Shown: positions 31,301 through 43,972 of the stretch, one piece after another
How the letters are laid out: each line of letters begins with the position of its first letter
How positions within the stretch are numbered: the first letter of the stretch is position 1
Assembly: GCA_010279815.1 (NCBI GenBank)
Contig: QEOQ01000508.1
Location: forward strand, 316,936-380,935
DNA: 64,000 nt
Source of the DNA: Brachionus plicatilis
Taxonomy: Eukaryota > Rotifera > Eurotatoria > Ploima > Brachionidae
Direction: 5' to 3'
Position numbers and translations under genes: made by a program
The notes under the pieces: model-generated
Told to the model about the DNA's origin: nothing
The model's input: the letters and a program-made list of their open reading frames with translations, nothing else
The model's database searches: none

Positions 31301-32500
31301 AGCATAGATTTCGATAAAATTTTTTGTAAAATATTTTTTTAATTCTGGACTAAAATCCAGACTTTTAAATTCAGTGTGAACTAACTTTGTGGTTTGTGTC
31401 ATTTAGAAGGCAATTTTCGAATTCAATTAGTCTTGTTCAAAATCATTGAATTCAAATTTAAAAAAAATTTAATTTTAAGAAGATGGTTTATTTTTTCTAT
31501 TACAAGGCTAGGATAATTTTTTATTTGAACGTTGAATTAAAAAATAATAAAACCTTAATTCAAATATTGGATTTCAAAGGTTTTTTTGAGATTTTTCAAA
31601 TAACTTATTTTAAAAATATGTTGAAACTAGAATAAGATTTTACAAATTCTATTTGATTAAGAGTGAATTTGACGGCTTCGAAGACATCTAATCGCATCTA
31701 TTTTTTCAAATTGCACTTTTGAGTAAAAAACTAGAAAGTCTACTCAGAAATTTGTCTCTAACTGATAGTTTTTTTAGAAATTCAAACCTTGGGTGTAAAA
31801 TTTTTATCTTTAAATATTTTTTTTAGTATCAGCAAATCAACAATTTTCAAATGTGAAAATTAAATTCTCAAAAGCTAAAATTTCGTTTAATAAAATATCT
31901 ATTTAGATAAAATATTACATGGAAACTGTTATTTAAATTTTTTTTAAATTATCATCAGATTTTTTGGCTTGATTTTTTTTCAAAATGAATTAAATTTTTA
32001 AATTTTCAATTGATAAATTTAAAAGGGGAAGTATCTCATAATTTTTACATCTAAATTACTGAAAGAAAAATTCTTAACTTATTGTTTTTTTTTAATCTAA
32101 TTAAAATCGATAAAGTCTCAACCTCGACAAAAAAAAGAAGATTCGATTATTAAAATTAAAAAGTCAAAAATATTAAATCTAAGAGAAAATCAAGAATTTT
32201 TCAAGATATTTTTTTTATTATCTCTGTGTTTTTTTTTCTATTTTGTAAATTTCAAAATCACTCCCCTATTCGATGATTTTATATGGTAATATTTTATATG
32301 ACCAAGATAAATATCATTAGCATTCTAAAAAAAGATGCTTAATAATGTACCTTTGCTAAATTTAAATATCATTTGTGTAAAGAATTGTCGCAATAAAAAA
32401 TTACCTTTTTTAGATTATCTAATTCTTATTTTTGGTTTAAATAAAAATATGAAAATATTTTAAATCACATAACCAGAAGTAATATACTATCAAATCAAAA
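28387..32500. other. 4.1-kb gene-free AT-rich region
   Basis: No conserved reading frame, tRNA or transposon piece could be recognised. Slightly less AT-rich patches at about 30.0-30.15 kb show no coding sense. It may carry regulatory sequence for the flanking genes. Confidence 0.55.
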
Positions 32501-33256
32501 ATGAACTTGGCAATTTTGGTAAATATTTTAATTTGGCAATTAAATTCGGCAGGAGCTGACTCGACCTCTATTATCGAAATAATAAAATTTAAATCAAACA
32601 ATTCAGAGAGAGTAACAACGAGTCAAAATTTTCGAAACTCAGATCAGAACGGAATGGGTCAAATAATAAACTTGATATTTAGTTTTTTAAATAGCCAGGC
32701 GTTAAATAGCGAAATCGAAAACAGTGAAGCCAAGTCTTTGGTGCAAGGGACCAAAGAATTGACCATTTCCCCAGAGTGTCCTTGCTGTGAAAGGCAAAAT
32801 GCTACATTTACTTGTAAAAATTGTACAGAAAATTGTCTGTGCAAGTGCAAACCAGTTGTTGAACAGACAACTAATGACTCTGATTTTTCCAAGACCAACT
32901 TTGATGTATCTATTAATGTTTATACATTAATGTTATCAATCGGAATGCCTTGTTTATCAATAGTTATGATTATTTTTACTTTAATAAGTCTAACTTACTG
33001 TTGCAAGTCGCGATTCATCGGCCACTCAACTTCCGGTTCTCAAGTACACACAGAAGCTACAAATGCATTCGAAAATCCAAATTTATCATTTGTTTACGTC
33101 GATTTTGACGAAAATTATCAATCAAATAAAAAAGAAGAGCCTCCAAAATATAACGAGATATTTACTAGTAGTCAACAAGTAGACAAACTTCCTACGTACA
33201 ATAGTTTTAGAGAGAAAATTGCTAAAAATATTAACTTCCAAGATAGAAAATATTAG
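32501..33256 (+). CDS. Unrecognised single-pass membrane protein, Cys-rich ectodomain, PPxY tail
   Basis: Single exon, 251 residues. A hydrophobic N-terminus (1-17) looks like a signal peptide. The ectodomain is polar, with eight cysteines packed in residues 93-116 (CPCC, CKNC, CLCKC). One transmembrane helix lies at about 138-167, followed by a Cys pair at 167-168 that could be palmitoylated. The cytoplasmic tail has PPKY (214-217) and LPTY (230-233). PPxY-type motifs bind WW domains of NEDD4-family ubiquitin ligases, so a sorting adaptor or a receptor regulated by ubiquitin is plausible. The layout recalls Shisa or VOPP1/WBP1-like proteins, but no sequence family could be assigned. Polyadenylation signals are plentiful downstream (for example about 33319). 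Confidence 0.7.
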   Translation: MNLAILVNILIWQLNSAGADSTSIIEIIKFKSNNSERVTTSQNFRNSDQNGMGQIINLIFSFLNSQALNSEIENSEAKSLVQGTKELTISPECPCCERQNATFTCKNCTENCLCKCKPVVEQTTNDSDFSKTNFDVSINVYTLMLSIGMPCLSIVMIIFTLISLTYCCKSRFIGHSTSGSQVHTEATNAFENPNLSFVYVDFDENYQSNKKEEPPKYNEIFTSSQQVDKLPTYNSFREKIAKNINFQDRKY

Positions 33257-34112
33257 TGTATAAATTTCAAATTTGATACTCATTTGAAAATAATGTAATT
33301 AAAGTAATTAGAAAAAATTAAATAAATTTTTTTTTTTCATTCTATGATAAATTTTCAAATAAAGTTTAAACCATTTCTTCGTATATTTAAAAAATTATTA
33401 GTTTTTTCGATAAACTGTGAATGTTAAAAATTCAAAGACAAAAAATTTAACAGTCTTCGACGTTTTTCGGCCGGGTGGTTTTATCAAATGCTTAATAAAA
33501 ATTGGTTGACAATATTTTTAAAATTTTTGCTTAAAACTCTTTGAATTTGAATACTTTAATTCAAAGACAAAAACATTTAAATTCTAGTTGATTTTTGGGC
33601 ATTTGGTATGGTTCAAAGATCTAAATTTAAACCAAGCATAGTATGGTTGAACCAAATAGATGAATGACGAATAATACAGCATTTAAAAATTCAAATATTT
33701 AAGTTTCAAAATTTAGGTCATATTAAAATCAAATTAATTGCATTTTTTTACTAAAAAAATTATTTTTTGAGTATTTTGAAAAGTTAAGAAAATATCGAAA
33801 TTTAAAACATAAAAGATGCGTTAAATGGCATTGTGATTTTTCATAAAAATATTCCAATAAAAAACTTAAATTCTTAATAAAAATTTGGATTTTAGATTAT
33901 TTTTCTTGATTTTAAATAAAATATTATTCAAATCAAAAATGTATTTTCTGGAATTCAAATTATTGAATTAAATGATCCTTAACAGGAATTATTAAGCGAA
34001 TGCAGTGAAAATGAAGAAAAAGAGGCTCAGTATTTTAATAAAATAAATGTGTTTATGCTAGAAATTTTTTTAAGCTATTTATCTGAAACTTTAGTGTTAA
34101 TTAATATTATTT
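33257..34112. other. intergenic, no gene seen
   Basis: AT-rich; no feature recognised before the LINE fragments that begin near 34113. Confidence 0.5.
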
Positions 34113-34460
34113 CTGCTCGGCCTTTGACTTAGTCTCTCACTTAGCTCTTATGATAAAACTCAAATCGTATGGCTTTGAGGGTCAAATTCTCTCCTGGATT
34201 AAATAGTTTCTCACTAGGAGAAGATAACGTTTCACCCATGCAGGAAATGAAAATTGGTGTCCCTCAAGGTTCAGTGCTAAGTCCCTTATTGTTCATCATA
34301 TTCAAAAACGACATGACTGAGGCAATGAGATACGTTTCGAAACTATTTGCAGATGAATGTAAGATAATTGCAATAAAAAGAACCATCAACGATAAGCTTT
34401 AATTGTAAGCAGACATAGATACAGTAGTTGAGTGGTCCAAAAAGTGGCAACTGATTTTCA
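34113..34460 (+). pseudogene. Non-LTR reverse transcriptase fragment
   Basis: Reads SAFDLVSHLALMIKLKSYGF, GQILSWIK, a stop, then MKIGVPQGSVLSPLLFIIF and a degenerate catalytic box FADEC (normally FADD), then VVEWSKKWQL. This is the palm domain of a LINE-type reverse transcriptase with stops and frame shifts. It is joined abruptly to a fragment of another element at about 34480. Confidence 0.8.
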
Positions 34461-34487
34461 ACTTACCAAAATTTAAGGATTCTAGGG

Positions 34488-34781
34488 ATGCACTTGCCTG
34501 AGACATTGTCGAATGCTGACCTATACAGAAGAACAAATTCAGAACCATTAAGTCAATGCAATAAGAACAAAAGACTGCGATGGCTCGGGAATGTACTTAG
34601 AATGAAAGAAACACGGATATCAAAAAGAGCCCTTCAATGGACACCTCAAGGGCGACGTAAGGTAGGACGACCGGAAGTAACATGGAGGTCAACAATCACG
34701 AAAGAGCTCATCGAAATGGGAATGATTACTCAAGACTTTTTAATGTTTCTTCAAAGAAACAATAAAAATTCTTTAATTTAG
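34488..34781 (+). pseudogene. C-terminal fragment of a different LINE
   Basis: Open frame with RLRWLGNVLRM, RALQWTPQGRRKVGRPEVTW and ITKELIEMG, the terminal domain common in RTE/craTA-like non-LTR elements and their gene-fusion descendants. Upstream parts are missing. It directly follows a palm-domain piece of a Jockey/CR1-like element, so the pair is a composite, not one gene. Confidence 0.75.
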
Positions 34782-35499
34782 TCTTTTTTTGTAGTAAAAT
34801 CAAGGATTTTTAAAGAAATTAAATAATTAAAATTATAAAAGAGAAAGCCTTCAATTTTACTTCTAAAAATCTTTAATTTGATCGATAGACACTAAAGAGA
34901 GTTGGATTTCTTAGAATTATTTTCTTAATTATCAATTTTTTCAATTTTTGGTCAATATTTATTTTATTTTAAAAAAAGTTTAATCATTTTAATTCATTTG
35001 TTAATTTTTAAAAATTTAAACAATTAAAAAATATATTTCTTTGAAATACTTAAATTATTAATTTAAAGTTGAATTATTTTTAATTTTTTTAATTTATTGA
35101 TAAACTAAATTGTCATAGCAGAATAATAATTTACTAGAAAAATAATAATTAGAGGATTGTTAAAAAATGAATTTCAAAAATAGTTCAATAATTTGATTTG
35201 TTATTTTTACAAACGGCTGGTTTCAAATTTATGTTATTTAGTATCAAAAAAAAATATTTTAGTATCTAATATTGATAGTGTCTAAAAAAATTAATTTAAT
35301 CACTAATATATTTTGATTAGTGTCTTAACTAATTAAAAAGTAGCTAAATTAATTAAATAAGTATCAATTCAACACTTTATCTAATTGATTTTTGACATTT
35401 AAACTATAAATATTGAAAAATAAATTTTTTGAAACAACATTTTATGCAAGTTAAATCTAAATAGCTTTCCAAGTATAAATTTAAATATTGAAGCCAATG
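34782..35499. other. AT-rich spacer, no gene seen
   Basis: Low-complexity A/T sequence between LINE fragments; nothing recognised. Confidence 0.5.
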
Positions 35500-36460
35500 C
35501 CAAACGTGGAAGATGCAAACAAGCAGCAGCAGCACTCATTCCAAGAACTTCGGCTGATCCAGTTAATCCGTTAATGGTAACACAAGAAAATATTGAGATA
35601 ATCGATTCAACAGATTCATCACAAAACTAATCTACAAGTTGAAACTACGAATGCAGCTTCAGTCGTCTCTAATATTACAATTACTCGAATTGCAACTCAA
35701 AAGAAAAGAGGTAGACCGCCTAAAATTCGCGACGAAGTTGATCAAGAATCAGACCAGAATCCAAGAAAAAGACAAGACAAGACGAAGACAAGTTTCAAAA
35801 AATAATTAGCAAATTAGTAAAAAAACCGGCTATTTTTTTCCCACTTTTATTAGATATTATATAAAATAAATTAATAAATGTAACAATCTATTCCAATTTA
35901 TCAAACTTGACCCCAAACTAAAATTTGCAGACCATTTCAAGGAGATAGTTAAAAAAGTGTCTTTTCAAAACAAAATTCTACGAATTATTAAATTTTTTTC
36001 CACTTAAAACAAGTGTCGATACAATCCACAAAACGCTCAACATAGAAAAAATTGAAGAGAGAACAAACTCACTTTTCATTAAATTTCTCAAATCGAGATC
36101 TAATCACGCATTAATTGCAGAAGAAATAAACGAGTTTAAAAAAAACAAGACTGCCGAAGCCTTAAACAGGTTCCAAACACCATTGGGAAGCGTATTTTAA
36201 AATTTTTAATCAAAAACACCCTAACTTTTCTAATAAAAAATTTACTAATAAGAGGGCTGAAAAGAGGGATTAAACCGCTCGAAACTGCCCTGGAGTCCAA
36301 CTACTAAATTATTTTTCAAATAAATAAATAAATAAATTTTTTTTATCTCATTTTATTAACTTTAATTTTATTTATTTTTTATTTCATTTTTTAATTTATT
36401 CTGAAGGAGCTCTGGCTCGGTACAGATAACAAATAAAAATAAATAAATAAATTAGATACT
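35500..36460 (+). pseudogene. Internally deleted LINE with AT-hook and conserved 3' tail
   Basis: A plus-strand piece reads TQKKRGRPPKI, an AT-hook. From about 35900 it reads KLDPKLKFADHFKEIVKK and later RTNSLFIKFLKSRSNHALI, the C-terminal region of a LINE reverse transcriptase, then a T-rich UTR. The end (about 36402-36440) has CTGAAGGAGC, GGCTCGGTACAGAT and ACAAATAAA, a signature also found at the end of the LINE at 56.6-57.7 kb. The endonuclease and most of the reverse transcriptase are missing. Confidence 0.75.
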
Positions 36461-36463
36461 CTT

Positions 36464-36930
36464 CGGTCTGGAGCCCCCACGACAAAACAGACATTAAAAT
36501 ACCCGAACGAGTTCAAAGCAAAGCTACAAAACTTGTCACAAGCTTGCGATTTTTAACTTACGCTGAAATACTAGAAAAAATCAACTCGACGACATTATAA
36601 GAGAAAAATGAAAGGAGATGAAGTTCAGTATTTTAAAGTTGAAATGGTCTTAACATAGTAAACTGATACAATCCCAACGCTCTAGCTGATTCGATCACTA
36701 CAATTGATGTAGCGAGTTAAATAAGAGAATACAAACATAAAAAATCGAGAGAACTAACTGCAGTCAAAGAGTTATTAACACTCGTAGCTTCCATCTTTGC
36801 AATCAACTCCAGTCCATAGTAATTCATCCAGCACCAAGAACTGCTTCAAAGCGAATTACGAAAAATATAAAACAGATTTTAGCAATCGGCTGTCATAGCG
36901 AGGTAAACCCTAACTTGCAGGATTACTCCT
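36464..36930 (+). pseudogene. Third LINE C-terminal fragment (CR1-like)
   Basis: Reads YSSVWSPHDKTDI and RVQSKATKLVTSLRFLTYAEIL, then broken pieces including NPNALADSITT. This matches the end of CR1-like reverse transcriptases (compare QERATKLV in the relic at 49.6 kb). Several stops. It follows the A-rich tail of the previous element, as if that had inserted into it. Confidence 0.7.
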
Positions 36931-36945
36931 GTTACAGCCTAAACT

Positions 36946-37087
36946 AACGTAATTATCCAAATTTAGTGACATGTCATTAAATTTCTTAGTGACATGTCAC
37001 TATAGAATCTTTTACATGTTATAACAGCGTGTCAATAATATAGAGTACTCTATTTTAAAGACATGTCACTCTATTCGGATGATTACT
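36946..37087. mobile_element. About 140-bp MITE-like inverted repeat
   Basis: The ends are inverted repeats of about 27 bp: GTAATTATCCAAATTTAGTG on the left, and the complement of CACTCTATTCGGATGATTAC on the right. Both contain the word GACATGTC, which recurs inside as the exact palindrome TAGTGACATGTCACTA (36988-37003). Too short to code. A non-autonomous DNA transposon is the likely identity. Confidence 0.65.
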
Positions 37088-39029
37088 TTATTATTATTAT
37101 TATTAATTAGAATGAGAATTTTTATTAAGTTATTGATAAGAATAAAATCATTAAGTAAAAATAAGCAGACTTGTGCGTAAGTCCCAAGAGTTTTTTTTAT
37201 CGAATTTATTTATTCTACTGAGAATTATATCAAATTTTATTTTTTTTACAAAAAAAATATAATTTTAAATTTAAAAATACTCTTAGAACGGACTCCAGTT
37301 AAACCTAATTGAAGAAAAATTTGAATCTTAGATGAAGTTGAATATATCATTTAAATAGTAATATAATTTGAAATTTTTCTCATATTTCAAAAAAAATAAC
37401 CTTTTCTTTATTTATAATCAATTCTGGTATAAAATTTCATGTTATAAAAAACAAGAAAATTTTTTTAATTTTCGAGTCAAAGTAAAAATTTGATTTAAAT
37501 ATTTTTTAATTATTATATTCCTATAAAAAATTTTTCTCAATAATCTCTAAAATATTTTCTAATTTGCATAATTCGTCATTTTAAATAGATTATTATCAGC
37601 GTTTTTAGACGAATTTTTTTAATCTGACAACCATGGTTAAATATAGATTAATTATAATTTTAGTTTGTGCTTCAGTGTTATAAAGACTGAGAAGGATCAT
37701 AAAAAATAAAGTATTCAGTTAAAAGGTCATCGATTGCTTCTCAGAAAAAGCATTTTTTAGTTCGAAATTCTATTTTTCAAAATAATAATCTGATATTGCT
37801 TTATTATTTCCTAAATATCGTCGCTTAATAAATTATTCTAAATTTATTCACAATTTTCAAAAGAAAAAAATCAATTTTATATTTCTTCTTTGAATTTGCA
37901 TTATAGAAAAAAAATTTAAAGGAAAATTTCAGGAAATATTTTTTCCTTCTTTTAGTTTAAACAGAAAACATGGCAACAAAGAATCTAAAATAAAAATTCG
38001 GAAAAATCAGTCAGAAAGATCTTAAATTTAATTTAATTTTATTTAAGGATAAATTGAAATTGCTGTATCATTTGATTTAATCTCAATTAAAACAAAATCC
38101 AAAATGAAAAAGTTCCTTGAAATATTATACACTTAAAAAATAAAAGTGTAGGCTTTTAGAACTAAATATTTCGATAAAATTTTTAATTTATGAACAAAAT
38201 ACATTACTTTAGTTAAGTAAAAATATTTATTTTTATTGAATTTTTTTTCATTATTTTAAATGCGATTAGTTGTTAATAATTTCAAAAAATTTAAGATAAA
38301 CTATGATAAATTGATGAGAAAAAAATGAAGAAAAGTAAATATTTTAGAAATTTGTCACAAGCCAATAAAATCTCTTTTCTTTTCAATCAACTAAAAGCGT
38401 TTTTGACTTCCTATTGCTAAAACTTGTTGCTTATTATTATTACTTTTAACTTATTAAAATAAAATACAGTTAAAAAACAGTAAATTTCATATAAATTTTA
38501 TGTTTCAAAAAATATCAATCAACCAAAATATTATAAGTTATAATATTCTAATTGATTATTTTTTATGATAAGTCAATATTCATGATTAGTTAGCGTCATC
38601 TGAACTCAAAAGTGAAAATATATGCAATTTGTTTTTTGAAAATTGTATAATGAAAAAATTTAATATTTCTTTGGTATTTTCAAAAAATTTGAAAAATTAA
38701 GGAAAAGCTATTTAGCTTTTCTTAATATCATTTTTATATTAAATTGTTTTTCTATATTAAATAAATAGAACTTCCAAACTTAAAACAAAATCGATTTCCG
38801 TCTAAAGCATTTTTGTTAAATATTTTTGAAGAAACTATTAGCAATAATTTATATTTTCATAAATATTCTGAATCATAAATTATCAGATTTTTATGTAAAT
38901 TATTTTTTTGAATTATAATTTAATTCAATCAAATACTTGTTCAAATCTAACAAAAGTACTGCATTAACCAGTTACAATTATATATAGAGAAAATTTTAGT
39001 TTTTTTAACCATCCGTCTTAAGATTTCAA
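37088..39029. other. intergenic, no gene seen
   Basis: About 1.9 kb of AT-rich DNA upstream of the ABCG gene. An imperfect hairpin, AAGGAAAAGCTA-TTTAGCTTTTCTT, lies at about 38699-38725. No coding sense found. Confidence 0.5.
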
Positions 39030-42000
39030 ATGAATGAACCATCATTAGAATTAGAGGTGAGTTACTGACAATATTTTTGAGAAAATTTTAATTTATTTTA
39101 AGAATTCGAATAAAAATGACAGTACGAACTGTAATAACACTATTGAACAACTTAATCATTGCGTAACATTAACATGGAAAAATTTGACAGTTGTCTCTAG
39201 CAAAAAAGCTACTCTCAAAATTTCAAATTTGTTCAGAAAAAAAGAAAAAAATTGTCTATCTAAAAAAACGATAATAAATAATGGTAATATTTCAATTCAA
39301 ATTAAATTTATTTGTATAATTTTTTTTTGTTAGTTAGTGGTATTGCCCAGTCAAATGAGATCCTTGCTATTATGGGCGCTAGTGGTGCTGGTAAAACCAG
39401 TTTGTTAAATGCATTAAATTTCCGTAACAATGAATCGTTAAATGTTTATGGTGAGATAAAAGTAAATGGTCAATTGATCAAATCTCAGAATGAATTGTCA
39501 TCAATAAGTGGATATGTTCAACAAGATGATTTGTTTATAGAATCTTTGACTGTGAAAGAGACTTTGATTTTTCAGGCAATGCTGCGAATGGATGAGTCTA
39601 TTTGCAAAGAAAAACGATTAAAACGTGTTGAAGAAGTTATGCATGATGTAAATGGTTAAGTATTATTATTTTTTTTTTTAAATAAAATTTTTTTTTAAAG
39701 TTGAACTTGAAAAAATGTCAAAATATTTCTGTTGATATTCAAGGAAAAAAAGGAATAAGCGGAGGTGAAAAGCGTCGCTTGGCATTTGCATGCGAAATTC
39801 TCACAGACCCATTAATTCTTTTTTGTGATGAGCCGACCAGCGGACTAGATTCATTTATTGCTCTTTCGGTGATGGAATGCATGAAAAGCTTGGCAAAACA
39901 AGGCCGCACAATTATTTGCACAATTCATCAGCCATCAAGCGAAATTTTCGAATTATTCGACAGATTATGCTTGCTTTCAGATGGCAAACTGGCATTCAAT
40001 GGCCCTATCAATAAATGCAATCAGTTTTTTGAATCTCAGGGATACAAAGTTCCTGTCAATTACAATCCAGCTGACTTCTATATTAAAACTTTGGCCAATG
40101 TACCGTCCGATAAAGAAAATAGTCTCAACAGAATCAAAGTAAAATGAAAATGAGAATTTAAAATTTTTGAACAAGTTTTTTTAGAAAATTTGTGATGGTT
40201 ATGAAAATTCAGATTTTTATCAAAATTTGACAGTCGAAATTAACGAAGCCTGTGAAACCAAATACTCACAAGATCGAATAAGTATAAATACAAATAATAA
40301 GTAAGAATTTTTTTTATTATTGCAAGAATTAAAAACTTTGTTTATTTGCCAGTTGTTTTTATGCGCATGACTTTAACTAAATTTAAATTTTTTAAGTATA
40401 AAATTTAGACATTTTTTTTAAAAAGCTGATCAAGAAAATGGTTCAACTGATAATGTAATTAATTAAACTTTAAGATGTTGACTGATTTCCAATTAAATCT
40501 AATTTAGAATCACAGAGAGATATGATAAGTAGTAATTGCTTGAATATTTGATGACGATAAAAATTAGATTTAATTTTAAGAGAAAAATCATCCAAAAATC
40601 GTAAAATCTTTTTAAAAAATTTAATTATTTTCAAAACCTGTAAAACAAAAGTTTTCACGAATATTTAATTTAACGAAAAGTAAATTAAATATTATTAGAA
40701 AGTTATTAAATAGTAAAATTCTATTTCTATCTCTAATCAACTATATATAATTTGCTAGTGATTATCTTTTAATATTTAGATCAAGCAATTTCAATTAATA
40801 AGAGATCAATGAGCCAATGCGTCAATAATATTCCAAAAACTCTTAAACTTTAAGAGTTTTTGGAATATTATGATATTATGAAATTTTTCTACATTCAAAT
40901 GTAAAATTTTTTATTTAAATTACAAAAATTTCAAAAAAATTCAGTATAGTCTTTTATTCATAATTAATATTTATTTATCAAAAATATAAAATTACTTTTT
41001 AGTAAAAAAAAATTACATCTTAAAAAAATATTTAAAATTTAAATTTTGACAATAATTGACAATAAAAATGATGATTCGTTTGCTATTTTTGCTCATTTAC
41101 ATTTTTAGCAAAAAATTTTAAAAAATCAAAGAAGCTTTTCTCAGTTTTACGGAAAATTAATTTAGTATACAATCGTAATTTTACGTAAATTTTCAAAAAT
41201 ATATGACAAAGAGACACCTTGTGTAAAGCATTACTAAAATAAAAAAATTAAATCATTAAATATAAAAATCTAGTTTAATATTAAAGAATAGAATTGATTC
41301 ATGATGGAGACAAATTTATTTTTCAATTTTTTGAAATTATTATAGCAATTAGATTGAATGCTTAAAGTTTTACATTGAAGTCATTTACGAGATTTTAAAT
41401 TAAAAAAAAATAAAAACCCATTTTGAAAAATCCTAAAATAAAAAATTCAGATATTCAAAATTTTGGCTTAAATTTTTATTTTTTTATAATTAAAATTAAA
41501 AGTTATAAAAATATTCAAGGTACAGAACAAGCCTATTAACGCAAATGTATTGGTTATTATGGAGAAATATAATAGTCAACATAAGATCTCCTCAAGCATT
41601 ACGGGTTCAATTGATTCAATCAATAGTAAGTTCATTTTAAACAGCAATAAAAACTAAAAAGTATTTTTTTTTTAAAGTTTGTAGCTTTGCTTTTTGGGGT
41701 TATTTATTTCAAGTTAAAAATAAACCAAAAAGGTATTCAAAATATAACAAGTTTACTTTTTTTATGTGAGTCAAATAACAGTTTTGCAAGCATAATAGCT
41801 GTCATTAATGTAACTTAAAAACATTGACTTAAAAATTTTCAATTGAAAAAATGTTTTATTTTTATCAGACTTTTCCTGCAGAAATTCCTGTATTCGTTCG
41901 CGAACACCAAAACAGGATGTATAGAGTGATAAGCTATTACATGTCAAGAATCTTGATTGATCTACCTGTTTTCATAGTTATTCCGATCATATTTGTAAGC

Positions 42001-42534
42001 ATTATCTACTGGATGAGTGATTTGAGTAGAGAAGGAAATCAATTTATAATATGCATTTGTATGATTATTTTGGTAGCACAATGTGCTGTTTCGTTTGGAA
42101 CATTTTTGTCAGCCGTTTCACCAGACACAAATACGGCACTTGCTCTTACTGGACCAATATTGGCGCCATTTATGATATTCAGTGGAGTCTTACTCAATTC
42201 AGAGTAAAAAATTTTAATTAAATTTAAAAAAAATTAAATATTTGTCAAAAGGGATGTTCCTTCTTATTTTCTTTTATTGAGATATCTCTCTTGGTTTAGC
42301 TATGGAACAGAAAATCTCTTAGTCAATCAATTTGAGGGCATCGAATCAATTGATTGCGACTATCCGGAAGATCCCGATTGTTTAAGACGATTTGAAAAAG
42401 GAATTGAAGTTTTGGATTTTTATAAGCTCGATTCAAAAAATTTTAGAATAAACACAATTTGTTTGGTTATACTGACTGTTGGCTGGAGATTGCTGGCTTT
42501 TATGGCTTTAATAATAAAATCTCGCCGTCGCTAA
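39030..42534 (+). CDS. ABCG (White-type) half-transporter
   Basis: ATP-driven exporter half-molecule of the ABCG subfamily, working as a dimer in the plasma or an internal membrane; substrates in the family include sterols, lipids and pigment precursors. Exons 39030-39056, 39103-39283, 39334-39647, 39701-40138, 40185-40300, 41520-41625, 41678-41809, 41869-42203, 42252-42534 give 643 residues, the normal size. The nucleotide-binding domain comes first: Walker A GASGAGKTSLLNAL, Q-loop VQQDDLF, signature ISGGEKRRLAF, Walker B LILFCDEPTSGLDS and H-loop TIHQPSSEIFELFD. Then six membrane spans, with FPAEIPVFVREHQNRMYR before span 3 and RYLSWFSYGTENLLVNQF after span 5, plus the large last loop with two Cys. 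Intron 5 is 1.2 kb; the others are 46-60 bp. It looks intact. Confidence 0.95.
40301..41519 (+). other. Long intron 5 of the ABCG gene
   Basis: 1.2-kb intron between the nucleotide-binding and membrane domains, in a gene whose other introns are about 50 bp. It contains a perfect palindrome (40825-40871). No open frame with family likeness and no transposon protein was seen. Confidence 0.75.
40825..40871. repeat. Perfect palindrome, 23-bp arms, one-base spacer
   Basis: Arms 40825-40847 and 40849-40871 are exact reverse complements (CCAAAAACTCTTAAA and complement) around a single C, within ABCG intron 5. Such a sequence would extrude readily; it is also a typical shape for a young inverted duplication. 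Confidence 0.9.
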
Positions 42535-43972
42535 CTTTTGTTTAAGTATGAAGTTTAATAAATACCGTGAATTTCAGAAAATTTGCTTTGTTAAGTATTT
42601 TTTTTTCCTTATTATGAATTCATTTTTTTTAATAAATAAGTTGGTGTTATAATTTTTTCTTTGATTTACAATAATTTAAAGCTAAATTGATTTTTAAGTT
42701 ATTAAATTGAATATTTACTTTTTTGAATTTTGATGTATTTCTAAGGTATCCTTTAAAAACTTGACGGCAATACTTATGCTAAAAGCATGGTTTATTTTGA
42801 AACTCCTCAAGAATTTGACAAAATTTTAATTATTATTGAAGTTTTAGATCAAATTGAAGTTTTAGATCAAATTTTAAGATCAAAAAGATCATTTAAAATT
42901 TTATAACTTAAGTAATCTAATAATTTTGATAATTTTTAAAAAATAAATACTAAACATTACTAGACATATTGTGTCTAAAAATTAATTACTTTTATATTCA
43001 TTTATTCATTCAAACTAAAGTAATGATATTTTTCCACTTAAAAAAAATTAAAATTTTTAAAAGTTAAATTTTTTTGTCTTTAAAAGTTTTAATTTATTTT
43101 AGTTTAATTTAATTTATCTCTAGAAAAATTACGCAAGACTCGGCAATGATAATAAATTCAATAAAAACGCATATTTTAAAATTTAATAAATTAAAATAAA
43201 CTTGACATAACATGACAAGTAATTGCTTAGGAAAAAAATTATTTTTTTCTTTTTATTTAAAGAAAATATTATATTTTATATTTTTATCTTTTTATTTTGA
43301 TCTAAAACTTAAATAGCAAATGATAACTTTGTCAAAAAGGCAAAAAAAGGAAAGAATTCATAGCACTAATTCGAGATAAATTTAAAAGTGTATTTTTAAT
43401 TTTTTTTCTTTGATTTTTATATAAAATTTTTCAAACTTAAATATTTAATTTTATTAGCACAAAAAATAAATGTTCATCAGGTGTGCGTTAAAAATTTTCA
43501 ATAGGTTAAAAAAATGTCTGCTGAAAATTTAACTATTAACGAGGCTTCATTAATTTAAAATTTCATTTGAAAATTTAAATAATGTCATTATAAAAATCTT
43601 TATCTCTATGAATTCAATTTTACCGAAATTCGATGTTACAAAAATTTAATGATTACAACATTAGCTAGACTTTTAAAGAAATTTTATATGTTCATGAACC
43701 TATTTTGAGGAATTTTACACAAATAATCTTTTGATGGTTGATCAAATAAATTTATAAAGAAAAAACTTGAAAAATTTTTAATTTTTAGAAATCACACAAA
43801 AATGGAAAATTATTTTTACATAAAAAGAAAAAATAAATGACTTTATATTAAAATTAGCATAATGACTGTGCATTTAGTTTTAGCATGTTATTAGTAACTA
43901 TGCTACCAACTTTCTTTTTAAATTTAAAAAATTTGGTCAAAATTCATTGAAGAAACAGGAAAATAAAAAATA
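42535..43972. other. intergenic, no gene seen
   Basis: AT-rich, 1.4 kb. A short tandem duplication, ATTGAAGTTTTAGATCAA twice in a row, lies at about 42837-42872. Otherwise no feature. Confidence 0.5.
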
